DNA from: Choanephora cucurbitarum
Taxonomy: Eukaryota; Mucoromycota; Mucoromycetes; Mucorales; Choanephoraceae
NCBI GenBank assembly: GCA_025331435.1
Contig: JAIWNI010000014.1
Coordinates: 124,001-188,000, forward strand
Reading direction: 5' to 3'
Length of the DNA: 64,000 nt
In this document: one piece after another, positions 1 to 11,541 of the stretch
Position numbering within the stretch: the stretch's first letter is position 1
How the letters are laid out: each line of letters starts with the position of its first letter
The notes under the pieces: model-generated
Seen by the model: the letters and a program-made list of their open reading frames with translations, nothing else
Told to the model about the DNA's origin: nothing
Databases searched by the model: none
Position numbers and translations under genes: made by a program

Positions 1-414
1 CAAGACATCTTACAGAGTTGTTCTTTAAGACAAGCATGGTTGTAATTTTCACAAACTATGCGTCGTCTCAAACCCTTGCTGCTGCAAAACCTTTAGTGAA
101 CATTTACTGGAAGTTCTTAGTTAAGGTCGTCTCTAATGAAATTGACTTTGAGAGGTGACTTAATCAGACAAAACTTTTTCTAGACTTTATTTTGTACTGA
201 ATTGTATATGCTGATAATAATAGCAACAACAACAATATTAATTCAAGGCCTGGTCTCTTATCTTCAACGAATCTAGCCATCTGCACATCCGAATGAATAG
301 CCATTTCACTAAGAAAGAAAGGAAAAAAAAAAGTGAAATTGTCTCTTCAGGCAAGTCCTAGTTAATTTCTTCTGTGACAAATAGAAGTTATGTACAAGTT
401 GAAACAAGATGGTA

Positions 415-1616
415 TTAGCATATCAATAAATCCTTTTGGGGTGAAATAATGCTGACAGCTCGCTCCAAGTCGTCAGCAGAAACAATGATATTAGCTGTCA
501 TATATGAACTGAGATATAGCATGTTGATGTTGGCATCAATTGACAAAGGCTTTGATATAGATCGAACAATACCATATCGATCAGTATTGGAGCCAGAAAA
601 GTGAACTTGAATGACTTTTTGGGCAGGAGCATCTTGTTCTTGCATCAGAGAACTATCATCAAAGATAGCAATAATTTGCTTGTCAGCAATAATAGATATG
701 TCGTCACTTGTTGCAACAAACGAGCAAAAACGTTTGTGATCAGGACTATCGAGGTAAATTGAGTATTTGCATTTCCTTTACATCGGCCTTTCTTCTATTC
801 TTTCTTTTGTTTTACCCGCAATCAGATCGAACAAGTTCCGGGTAACATAGAATCTTCAGCACTGTTTGTACCCAAATGGATCGATCATGTTTGTTTAATC
901 CTACACACTGTAGCTCATTCACCAATACGCTGGTAGCCAACAAGAACCGACTTGGATCAGCAATGGGCGAAAGTGGTTGCTTGTCTACTTCGTCAAGCAG
1001 GACACCCTCATCTTCATTCCAGTGAGGTGTTACCAGATCAAACCTTATTTCAGGTAACGCACTTTCTATTTCAAATCCATCTTCTCTCAATGCCTCCATG
1101 ACCTGACATAATTGAGGTTCACTAACAAGAACAAAGTCTGTTTGATAGGTCGATATATAGAGAATAGGAAATCTTCTTCTTGTCAGAGGCTCAGAAATTT
1201 CACAGATTCGCTTTCCACTTCCCCCTAATTCTTAAATAATGCAATTCAATGACATGGTATTGTCAGTAAAGAAAATAGCTTACCTTGGCCTCTTTCATCA
1301 TCCACTTGTAACACACGATACATGCCAGCTGGTGCATCTAGCTCAGTGCATTCAGCTGACTGAAGTGCTGGCAGAAAATCTTTCTCAATGGCCTCTGCAT
1401 TGGCTATGATAGATATACCATATTCGTTCTCAGTAAATGAAAAAAAATAATCATCTCTTTAAAAAAGTGTCAACATGTAGAAGATTTTCATAACCCATAG
1501 TATACTTGCATAGTGTCATTGAACAAGAGTATTTTAGCAACTGCATGCGTCACTAGCTTTGATTGAGATAGAGGAAAACTAAGAATCCTCAATTTTGGAG
1601 ATAAGATAGTAATCAT
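415..1616 (-). CDS. CASTOR-like ACT-domain protein (putative arginine-sensor family)
   Basis: Spliced gene, about 354 aa, exons roughly 1616-1495, 1456-1284, 1224-816 and 775-415. ATG at 1616 opens with an ACT-like strand (KLRILSFPLSQSKLVTHAV), then DDYFFSFTENEYGISII, then ILYISTYQTDFVLVSEPQL, and the C-terminus repeats the pattern (NMLYLSSYMTANIIVSADDL). The order FFSxTE.., then xxSTYQTDFxLV, then a second ACT pair is the layout of metazoan CASTOR1/GATSL proteins, cytosolic arginine sensors acting on GATOR2 upstream of TORC1. Known for animals; for this fungus the ligand and partner are inference. The length is close to the 329 aa of human CASTOR1. The first junction is the weakest: it needs a 38-nt intron with a GTTATG donor. 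No regulatory site was recognised. It could be another ACT-domain amino-acid-binding protein. Confidence 0.72.
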
Positions 1617-1709
1617 ATAAAAAAATTGTATAAAGGTTTTGAAAGAAAAGTTTAAAAAAGAGTGATTTTGATTGATTAAATTCAGGTGAAAATTGTGACT
1701 AATTTTCTG

Positions 1710-2122
1710 TCATAAATTAGACGAATTCAATTGAATTTCATTAGGAGAGCAGATCTCTGTTAAATGCTTCCAAAGGCTTTGCAAAGAAATAGAAAATTCG
1801 ACAAAGTCTTTGCATAATGCCTGTTTAGCTATTTTAAGAGTCAATGAAGGATTGGTATCAAAGTGCTTCACAAGAAAATCTGCATGTTCAGGTAAAACCT
1901 TCACTAACGTATCTTCGTTCGCTTTTTTTCTTTCTTTAGTGCCTTGCCAGGAAGTGCATCACTACCACCTGCATTGAATTCCTTTAGTCGAAGGCATGCA
2001 CTGCTTCTTGGAATTGCGCTCTGCTTGGTAGCTTTTGATACACTCAATTCTTCTTTCCAGAATAAGCTTAATAAAAGCACGAATCTGCTCCGGACCATAC
2101 TTATTCTTCCTCTTACCTGCAT
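1710..2122 (-). pseudogene. Tc1/mariner transposase N-terminal relic
   Basis: Two abutting reading frames (2122-1904 and 1904-1710) together read as the helix-turn-helix N-terminus of a Tc1-like transposase: a first HTH with SVSKATKQSAIPRSSA, then LPEHADFLVKHFDTNPSLTL and a second HTH ending SLQSLWKHLTEIC. This is the usual order of paired HTH domains in fungal Tc1 transposases. A stop and frame change fall between the halves, and no DDE catalytic region follows before the CASTOR-like gene begins at 1616. No terminal inverted repeats were found. It is a dead fragment. Confidence 0.6.
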
Positions 2123-2934
2123 TGGAATCAGTAGTAATCTCTTCTAGTGTTGGTTCTACTGTTATTGGCTCCTCAATTGTTTTTTAGATATCGATGTCAT
2201 AACAGGCTCACAGGAGCCTGAGTCAGTTAATTGCAGAATACAGCCATAATCTATTGCTAAATCTCCATTTCTCTCTCTCTCACATCATCTGTTTTACTGT
2301 CTGAATAACAATCCAACTCAAGTTTACAATGTATAAAATTCGCTGTAAAATATACACGAATAACTAAATAAGAGAAGGGAAAAGGTTCGGAATTATATTT
2401 TCATGAATGTCTGATTCAAGAAAGTGAAAGTGTCTAATTGGCTTTTGAGTCTATTTAAAGGAAAATGCCTACAGACTGAAACTAAAAACTGTCCAATAAA
2501 GTTTTTGAAATCACCTAGATCACTGTAAATGGACGGGGCTTTGACAGCTGACAAAAAAAAGTGTTTACAAGTGCGCCCAACTCTCTTTTTTAATACCCGA
2601 TTATGATATGCATTTAATTGGCTGTGAGACTAGTACAATTCAATTATGGTGTCTTTTGTTTCCCTGAAATTAAGAGCTTTCCCTTTTTTTTTTCCTAGTC
2701 AAAGTTTCTTCTTTTCTCTCTTAATTATATACTTTTTTTTGTTAAATATCCTTTCTTCTTGGTTGTGTCACAAGTTAGCTTGAAATTGCTCGATATTATT
2801 CCTTCTCTCCCCCTCCTTTTTTTATAGCTAGAAACAAAAAAAAAGAAAAAGAAAAAGGAACGCAGCAACAGAGCAATTTATATTTAAAAGAGCAGAACAC
2901 TTATTAAAATCAAAAAGCAGCTTATCTCGAGACA
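2123..2934. promoter_or_regulatory. Upstream region of dynactin gene, no gene seen
   Basis: No convincing coding sequence. It contains a perfect 7-bp stem hairpin (CAGGCTC / GAGCCTG, 4-nt loop, 2203-2220) and long pyrimidine/T-rich tracts from about 2680 to 2830 typical of fungal promoters, just before the dynactin ATG at 2935. Confidence 0.4.
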
Positions 2935-5900
2935 ATGTCTAGCGTGAAACGGTCTTCGGTTGTTCGAGATGACTTTGCTATTGGATCTCGGGTTGTTGTA
3001 AATGATCTCTTAGGTACAGTTCGTTTCTTTGGCAACACAAGTTTCCAAACAGGAAAATGGGTTGGCATTGAGCTAGATGAGCCTCAGGGCAAAAATAGCG
3101 GTATTGTACAAGGTAAACGATATTTTGAATGTAAGCCAAACCATGGTGTATTCGTGAGGCCTGCCAATGTCAAAATTAATGAGGTACAGCAAATGACTAA
3201 AATTAGTCGTAAAAATGATAAACTCTTGCATAACTTATAAATATATTTTTTCACAAAAAAGGATGCATCAGCTGGATCTGTTTCTCCTTCATCAGCTATG
3301 AGAAGAAAATCGGTAGTTTCAGCTCCACCTATGCAGCGAAGAAAGTCCATAGCTCCTCCTTCTTCTCCGACTGTGGCCAATTCACCTCAGCTTCAGAACA
3401 AAAGAAAATCAACTGTCATTCCCTCTCCACCTGCAAGTATCAACACCAGACGAAAATCAGTTGTCTCAACTGCCCCTTTATCTCCTGCAACTAACCAAAC
3501 GCCTATCAAGAGACGACCTACATCACTTCTGCAATCAGCACCTAAGAATGCGCCTGCCGTCAGCAGCAAGAGTACAGTCATTCCAAATGCAAGACGAAAA
3601 TCGATTGTCCCACCTAAACCTACTAAGACACCAATTACAAAAAGACCTAGATCAAATACACAATCTTTGCCACCTACTCCTGCTCCTACAATCCAATCGC
3701 CCTCTCAACCTAGTGCGCCTGACATGGCCAAGTCAAGAACACCTATCACAGCACCATCTACGCCCGAAAACAGTAATGATGTTGATGAAGACATTCCAGA
3801 AAACCTTATGAAACTGGAAAGGAACGACTTAGAAACACAGAACGATGATATTGATAGCTACTTGGATGGTTCAACAGAAACAGTATCTAGTCCTCTATCT
3901 ATCGGAACAGAAACTGCGAGAGAGACAGTTTCAAGCAATGATCAAGACGACGAACAAGATATTGAAACAGCACCTTCCGAATTTACTCTAGAGCCTGAAG
4001 AAGAAGAAAAAGAAGAGCAGCCAGAAGAAGGATTGTACAAACCGGTAGCACAACCTGTTTATGGATCTCTAGCTTCTTCAAGACCAGTCAGTAAATCGGA
4101 TCAGGTGAGCATAAAAAAACGTGCTTTTTTTCATGTACAAAGAGCTAATTTCTTTCTGTTTCAAACGCAGACAGTACCTTTGAAAGATTATGAAGAACTG
4201 AGGTTCAAGCTAAAGATACTTGAAAACAAACGTCACGAAGACCGAGAGAGATTTAGAGAATACGAAAAGGTGAAAGAAGAAGCAGAACAGTTTTTGACGC
4301 TCAGAAACAAGTTGCAAGGTAAATTATGTCTACTCAAAAATAAATTAGTTGCTGCATTTGCTTATCAAATAGACATTCATTAGATAAAATCGCCGAGCTA
4401 CAGAAAGATGTGCGTGATACGAAGCGAGAACTCAAGGAGGCTGTAGCTGAGAAGGAAACATACGAGGCAAAATATACTGAATTACTCGATTCAATGGAGA
4501 TGCTTACTTTAGATAAAGAAGTCGCTGAAGAACGTGCTGAAGATTTGCAACAAGAGGCTGACATGTTAAAGGATCGAATTGAAGAAATCAGTCTTGACCT
4601 TGATATTCTAAAGAGAGAGGCCGATATGATCAACAGACCACCCGAGCTGTCTAGCGCTGATAGCGAGCAGAGGACTCCTCTCGAAGTAATTCAACTGGAA
4701 AGACATAACGAACGATTGAAAGAAGCTTTGTTAAGGTAATTTTAGAGACTATGGATCAATGAAAAAGAGAAGGAAAGAGAGACCAACATTGTTGTCAACT
4801 TTAGATTACGTGACGCCACTATTGAAAATGAAAACGAATTGAATGCCAAAATCAAATTACTGGAACAAGACAACTATGAACTGGAGGAATTCAAGATGCA
4901 ATACGAAAAGACAATGGAAAAGCTGATTGAAGCCGAATCGCTTGTGGACGAACTAAGAGTACAACTAGATGATACCTTGGGTGCTGAAGATTTGGTTGAT
5001 CAATTGACAGAAAGGAACTTGGCTTTGACTGAGAAGCTGGATGAATTGAGTGCTACAGTAGATGATCTAGAAGCTCTTCGTGAACTTGCAGACGAACTGG
5101 AAGAAAATCATGTGGAGACAGAGAAGCAACTCCAGGCTGAAATTGATCATCGAGATATGCTGCTTAGAGAGCAGTTGGAACGACTAAGAGCAAATGGAGA
5201 AACGTTATTGGACTATGAAGCTACAATTCAGCAATTTAGAGAGTTGGTAGCACTTTTACAAAATGATTTGGAAAAATTCAAGCAAAAAGAAAAAGAAGAG
5301 GAATCTGAAAAGATGACATTGAGCAGTCAATCACAAGCTATGATGTCGCTCAATGCTCAACTTCAAACAACAGTAATGAAAGCTCAAGCAAAGGCAATTG
5401 ACATTGAACTACGTAAACTTGAAGCCATGCAAGCCAACGATCGCCTGGCTATGATTCAGCCTTATTTGCCTGAGGCTTTCTTCAAGACTGAAAATGATCC
5501 TATATCTTGCTTGCTGCTATTCAAGCGCTTGGAATTTAAGGCCGCTCTTATTGTAAAGCATCTGGACCAGAACCATCCTGTCAGTGAAAAGATCATGGAA
5601 AACGTTACTGAAAACCTTGTATCTATTTGTGAGGTATTTTACTGTAGATTTCTGCAATTACCATCATACTCATATTTTTATTTAGATCAAGCAAAGAGCT
5701 GGTTGGTTGAGTTCATTGTCAACCAGATTTCAAACACACATCAGAAATTGCGATCCTGCTACATTTGCAACAATGAGTAAGGTGTATCATGAGCTGATTG
5801 GTGTTGAGAGAAGGTAGAACGTTGTGCAAGATCATAAATGATATCTGCTTATACTGACCCCCTTTCTGTGTCTAGAATGAATGCTATTATAGAACTTTTC

Positions 5901-7900
5901 AGAGTTGATCAAATCAACGAGTCTCATTGCCTTACCGAACTTCAACGTGTTATTTCTCAGGTTGAACACATGGTTGAGACTTACCTGAAGCATCAAGAAA
6001 AGGCAAATTCAGATCAGTTCTTTGGTTTGACTAAAGCGCTTGATTTGAATGCAGATCGTATGATTGTTATCTTCACATTCGTAAAACAATCATTGAACAA
6101 CGCTATCAAAATTGACGGTCTGTCTATAGCCGAAGGGCTCGGCGACTTAGATATGAACTATTCAGAACCATTAGGCCGACTTATTGCATTTGCGAAGAAC
6201 AGCAAGATAATTGCAAAGTAAGTTTGACAAAAGGTCTGCTTAGTCAATGAAGTACCTTGGTTTTAATTATCATTACACAAAGGAAATTGATGCGTCAATT
6301 GGAGGATAAGCTTGAAGAAGCTATGACACTCAAATCCGAGCATTTGCATCGATTTAAGACGCTTTACGCTATCAGTACCAAACTCTGTACTTTCTGCTTC
6401 GAGGTATGCTTCTGCATAGTTGAAGTGTTGAGCGCATATTTTTATTGACTGATCTTCTTTTTTTTTACGAACAGACATGTAGAGATATCACAGCCTACAT
6501 AGATACAAAGCGAGGTAGTCACGAGCAGATCGAGTTAGCTCACATCCAGAAGTTGATTGGCAACAAAAGTGATCAGATATTTGAAATCGCTGAGAGCTCA
6601 ATGTGGGAAAGTGCACTTAGAACACTTAAGACTTTGATAAATGAGCTTGAAACGACATTCAGTCAAGTTGAGCGTGATGATAAATTAGAAAAGAGTAAAT
6701 ATTTGCTTCAATCAAACTTTAACTGTACTTTCATATCTCACCTTTTCCCATAGTCTCAAGTAGTGTCGCCCCTTGGGTCCAACGTGCATCTGATATCAAG
6801 GCTGAGGTTGTAATAAATCACGAACTTGAGCACAAGCTGCAGCAACACAGCGAAGAAATTATAAAGTTGATCAAAGATGTTCGACTAAAGGTAACGAAAA
6901 AAATTGTGTTTAATTAGAGCTTACTGTCTGATGAATACATATTACTTTTCTTTTTAGGATCAAGCTCTTCAAGAATCTGACGTGAAGATTAGTCTGCTAG
7001 AGAAACGTATGGAAATGGCGAAAAAAGAAATGGAACAAATCAAGACACTGGAAGATGATTTAGAGAAATCAATGAATCAAGAACAATTCTATGCGGAGGC
7101 TATGGAGAATTTGCAACATGAATATGAAGCATTGGAGGCTAAGAATATTGAACTAAAGAAGGAAATGAGCAAGCGAGAAGAAAAGAGACAATCGTTGTTA
7201 AGAAAGGCCACCTTTGATCTTGCAGAAGTAGAAGGGGATAGCGATGTTCAAGAGATGGCTGGTGGCTACTACGAGATGTCTGGGCAATTAGAAAGATTGC
7301 GAGCCTCTATACGTTACTTGAGAGCAGAAAATGCAGAGCTCAAGAGTATAGACTTTGTTCGAGCCTTAGATTTACAACCAATATCCAAATCCTCAAATAG
7401 CAAGAGTCAGCATCAAGAGCAACTGACGGAAATTGCAAGAGAGGCTCGCGCTCTTGTCAAGGACTTGCGATCTGCTGGTGCTTCACCTCGTATTGTTCAA
7501 TTAGAAACTAGAGAGTCAAAGAATACATCCCACTTATGGCAAAGTATGAAGAAGTCTCCTGACTATCAATATCAGACACAACAATCAGTGCTGTATACAC
7601 TGAAACAACGCAGCATGCAGTTGCGACGTAAAGTAGATAATATCCAAAAAATTGAAAATGATTCCCCTCCTGTTTACCAAAAGGTAAAAGAGACACAAGA
7701 TACACTTCAGTTCCTGTCTAACATCATCGTTTGAATAGATTCCTCTCCAGCAGTCTCAGCAACAGGTGCCTTTAGGCAAGATCAAGATACCAAAGGCTAT
7801 CTCTACCGATGCAGCCTCTCTTAATAATACTCTAGCAAAACGCTGCATTGACATTCGTAGCTTTAATGAATTCAAACGTCTGCATACTATTTTTTGTTAA
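2935..7900 (+). CDS. DCTN1: Dynactin large subunit p150Glued (CAP-Gly, coiled coils)
   Basis: Twelve exons in perfect phase give 1418 aa: 2935-3183, 3262-4104, 4171-4318, 4384-4735, 4805-5633, 5686-5813, 5876-6217, 6283-6403, 6475-6694, 6754-6890, 6958-7683, 7739-7900. Residues about 15-75 are a CAP-Gly domain with the GKWVGIELDEPQGKNSG core and an FVRPANV end, which binds microtubule plus ends and EB proteins. Residues 84-330 are a Ser/Pro/basic linker with five [KR]RKS repeats and then acidic stretches. Long coiled coils follow (about 365-650 and 990-1130), with the conserved dynactin segment at the end of exon 10 and start of exon 11 (KDQALQESDVKISLLEKRME). Known role: dynein activation and cargo linkage. 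The length is close to animal p150 (about 1280 aa), longer than yeast Nip100. No lesions were seen. Confidence 0.93.
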
Positions 7901-8089
7901 ATGCATGAGTTAGAAAATCAAATATCCAGAAATAAACACAAATAAAAAAGTTTTTCTAAAGATGAAATATATATTAGATTATCATGGATTATACTACAAG
8001 CGCATGTGGGTGGGTGAATTTATCTATTTCCTGCATTTTCTTTTTATGTTTATATGTCATTTGTTAATCATTATATGTTACTGAAGCTT

Positions 8090-9689
8090 TTAGACCTTCT
8101 TCTTCTTTTGTTGCTTCTTGATGTTACGCTGACGTTCCTTCTCCTCCCATTTACGTTGCTCAGCAGGACTAAGCTTCTTGATACGTTCTTCTTCAGCACG
8201 CTTGGCTTCCATCTTCTTTTGATACAATTCCTCTGCACGGTCAGCAGCGATTCTCTTAGCATGCTCCTTAGCTAATTCTTCGCGGTTCTTGCTGATCTTG
8301 CTCTTCACCTATTTATGTCGCAATTAGTGCATATTCTGGTTGAGACGATAAATATACATTACATCGCTTGGGAATCTCATATCACTTAAGATATCAGGAA
8401 TCTCGCAAGCCAACTGGACAAAAGGCTGCAATGACTCTTGATCATGCATAAGAAAAGAGAAAGAAAGAGTCATATGTTTGTCCTGTTCATATCTAGAGTT
8501 ATTAGTTAGATATCGCTTCTATACATTCTGATTTTTGGCTGTGTCTGCTTACTTTTCAGGCTCTTCTGCAGGCAAACTAGAGATAATCAAATGCTCAAGC
8601 TTATCAGCATTATCGCCAAGGACTCGGCCAATCTTAGCCAATATCAAATCAGACAACTTTTGAGTTTCAGAGTAGATGGTTAAGCTAGCTGGAATGATGT
8701 CATTAGAAGCAATCTTACAAGTACGTCTCTAAATCAGCAAGTCAGACTATATATTTCCCCTTTTTTTCGTCTTTTGTTTACCAAATCAAAACGGTTCTTG
8801 GAGAGCTCACTAGCCAAATCTTTTTTGATTACAGCAAATACAAACTTTTCAGGTAAAGAGTTACTTAATTGCAGAGTCAATTCCTAGAAGAAAATGTGTC
8901 AGATATGCATAAACCTATTTTTTCTTATATATACTTACTACTCGATCAACAGCAGGCTTAGTATAGCCTGTCAAAGAAAGAAGGTTGGTGGTGAAAAGTG
9001 ACAAAATGTCATTTCTGGGCTTCAACTATTTTTTCGAAAAGACATCCCAAGAGATTTGAGTCTAGTTGTTGCTTTAGACTAGAACATATAGATATCTACC
9101 TTAAGCCACCAGTGACCAAATTGAACATTGCGTCTGCCTGAAGTATACAAAAGATAGTCAGCAGGACCATCCTTCATCAAAACAGCTTTTTCAGTTGATT
9201 TTTTGTCGCCCACAAGGGCGAATTGGCTTTCAAGATAATCGATCTGTCCATTCAACCTATAAATATACTCTTATGCTCAGTTCAAATTCTAAGTCTAATC
9301 TGACACAAGTCCTTTTACCATTGCTTTGCTTTGTTGAGGTTAGCGGATTTTCCTCTATACCACATCAGGAAATAGCCAACAAAAGCAAATGCCATAACAA
9401 GTTCCATCTGGAAGTCTCTTAATTCAAAAGCTAGAGGGAGATAAAAGAGATGAGCTTTAGTTTCTTGTTATTTTAGACATCATAGCTGTTGAACTAACGT
9501 CTAACCATAACGTTATCAGCAGAGACTATAAGGGCAGGTGATTAGCTATCAAGTAAGAAAAAGAACGGACAACTAGAAACGCGTTTGCTTGTATTTACCC
9601 TCTAAAGGCTGCTTTTTCTCGGCTTCTTGTGCAAAAACAACAGCTGCAGTAGAAGCAACAAAAGTCAAAGATGTCAAAAAAGCTGACAT
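8090..9689 (-). CDS. CCDC47: CCDC47-like ER protein (PAT complex / multipass translocon)
   Basis: ATG at 9689 begins a signal peptide (MSAFLTSLTFVASTAAVVFA), encoded by exon 1 (9689-9599). A 27-nt exon (9525-9499) then leads into FELRDFQMELVMAFAFVGYF, a membrane segment followed by WYRGKSANLNKAKQW. Later exons carry DYLLYTSGRRNVQFGHWWLK, an RTCKIASNDIIPASL stretch and a highly basic coiled C-terminus (ERIKKLSPAEQRKWEEKERQ ending in Lys-rich residues and a stop at 8090). Signal peptide, one TM, a cytosolic domain and a Lys-rich tail are the layout of CCDC47/calumin (DUF1682), a subunit of the PAT complex that chaperones multipass proteins at the ribosome-bound translocon. Estimated size is near 390 aa. 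The function in fungi is inferred from the family. Confidence 0.82.
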
Positions 9690-11541
9690 TTTTTTTCTTT
9701 AATCAGATAGAAAGTAAATTGAAAAAAGTAAAGAGCAGCGGTAATTAAGCTTTCTGTAATCGGGAGTATCTCTTAAGTAAGAAATTTCTTTTTGGTTAAC
9801 CATTTATCTATCAAACCAAGAAAATGCGTATTACTTTTTTCATCGTTTCAGAGCAGAGCAACTACTTGTAATGATTGATTCGAAAAAGAAAAAAAAGCTT
9901 ACGAGAAAATCAAATAATGTCTATTCATATTCATGTCTATTAGAAGATGTGTAAACTTGAGTGGGTTTCTGCAGTACACTCTTGAAGATCAAAAATACTG
10001 CCAATCAAAAGTAATTATTCTGGTAGTATGGAGCGAGGCCAGTGATAAATTGACCTCTTTATGTGTGTGTTTTGGACATAACATTTCTATGAGTTGTCTG
10101 ACAGAAATATGATGCACATAAACATAGCCAAGGATGAGCGCATTACAATACTGAGATGTTAGTTTTCATTCGAGTAATAATCATGAAGTCAAAGCCATGA
10201 CATTACCTGCAAGAAGCCGGAAGGAAGCTGGCTTTGAACAGTAAAAGCTGAAAGCTGAGGAAACACAGCTTCCTTTTTTTAGAAATAGTCAAATAGCTCC
10301 TCCATATATAAGACAAATCACCCAACTTCTTTCCTCTTCTCTTTTCCCCCTTTTTTCTATTGTCTTATTTAAATATAGAGGAATTACTAAAAAAGTAAGA
10401 CTTTCATCCTTATAAATAACTCCATTATAAATATCAATTTTTCTAACTTCAATAAAAGCTATCATAATCTATTAAAGGAAGTCACTGGAGTTACAGATTT
10501 CAAAGCTAAGTGCTATCGGAGAAGAAATAGTGTGTCCTGTGAGAGCACTATGAGTGTTTGTTGACAAGACAAAAGAGTTTCGAAAAATGTTGAAAGACGA
10601 CCACATTTTGTCTTCAATCTACTTGTCTTCGAGTGGCAAAAAGAAGGGAATTGTCTCTGCAATTACTATTGGAAACTGAATGAAAATACCAGGAATTGAC
10701 ACTGAAATACACAAACTGCACTCATTGGGAGCGGCTGCGAGCACTGAAGTAGTTTTGAAGGAGGAAACTTTACAAGAAGCAAAGACTCATGGGAATTGAA
10801 GTAAAAACTCTAACACGGTAGAAAACTACTATCTTCAGTCACCTAATCAGCTCGAAGCAAGAAAGAACATGAATGAAACAACTCCTCAATTTATGGAAAA
10901 GCAAACGACGTCGTAATTTGGAGTGAGCCATACAGCAATTGTGGCAGGCATGACCCAAAATAGCCAAGTTGGGGAAACAAAGACAGAGAATGTGGTGAAC
11001 ACCCTCCTTTGGACAATGTCCTGGCATTAGTTTTCCTCCCGCCAACAGGATTGGATTGAATAACTTGACTTGAAAGGATATGAAGAAATAGAATACTGCA
11101 TAATTTTTCTTATTGTATATTATCTGAGAATAAAAGCGCGGCTAGAGAGACATTAACCACTTCCTCTGTCTTCGTTTTGCCAACTTGGCCAATCTTAAAG
11201 GGGAAACCAGGTGCTCTTATAAAAACCCCTACAGCAATTTCTTATCTTTATTCTTATGTCGAAGTTAACAGGTTTTGTATCACAGTTAAAGAATTTTTCG
11301 CATAACAAGACTCGTGCATTCATTGGAAGAAAAAACATGCTAAAGAAATAGAATTGAAAGGATTTTCAGACTGATCCAGTTTCTCAAGCTATGCAAATGT
11401 AGCAACGCCAGATCATCCTTCTTGTGATAATTAACCCAGCTGTTTGTCCTAAGATACTACGGAATACAAAAAGTTTTAGAATTTTTAGCCCATCTTGTTG
11501 ATCCTTTTTCCTGTTTAATTTCTCTACTCACATTTATTACC
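9690..11541. other. Intergenic region, no recognised gene
   Basis: About 1.85 kb without a supported gene. One 68-aa minus frame (11045-10839) has several Cys/His residues (CPKEGVHHILCLCF, HACHNCC) but no extension by splicing that I can justify and no family match; I leave it uncalled. T-rich tracts at 9780-9850 and 10270-10370 belong to flanking promoters. Confidence 0.35.

Noticed and set aside
10839..11045. Cys/His-rich 68-aa minus frame, possible zinc-binding peptide
   Set aside because: No extension, no recognised domain, no spacing of a known finger.
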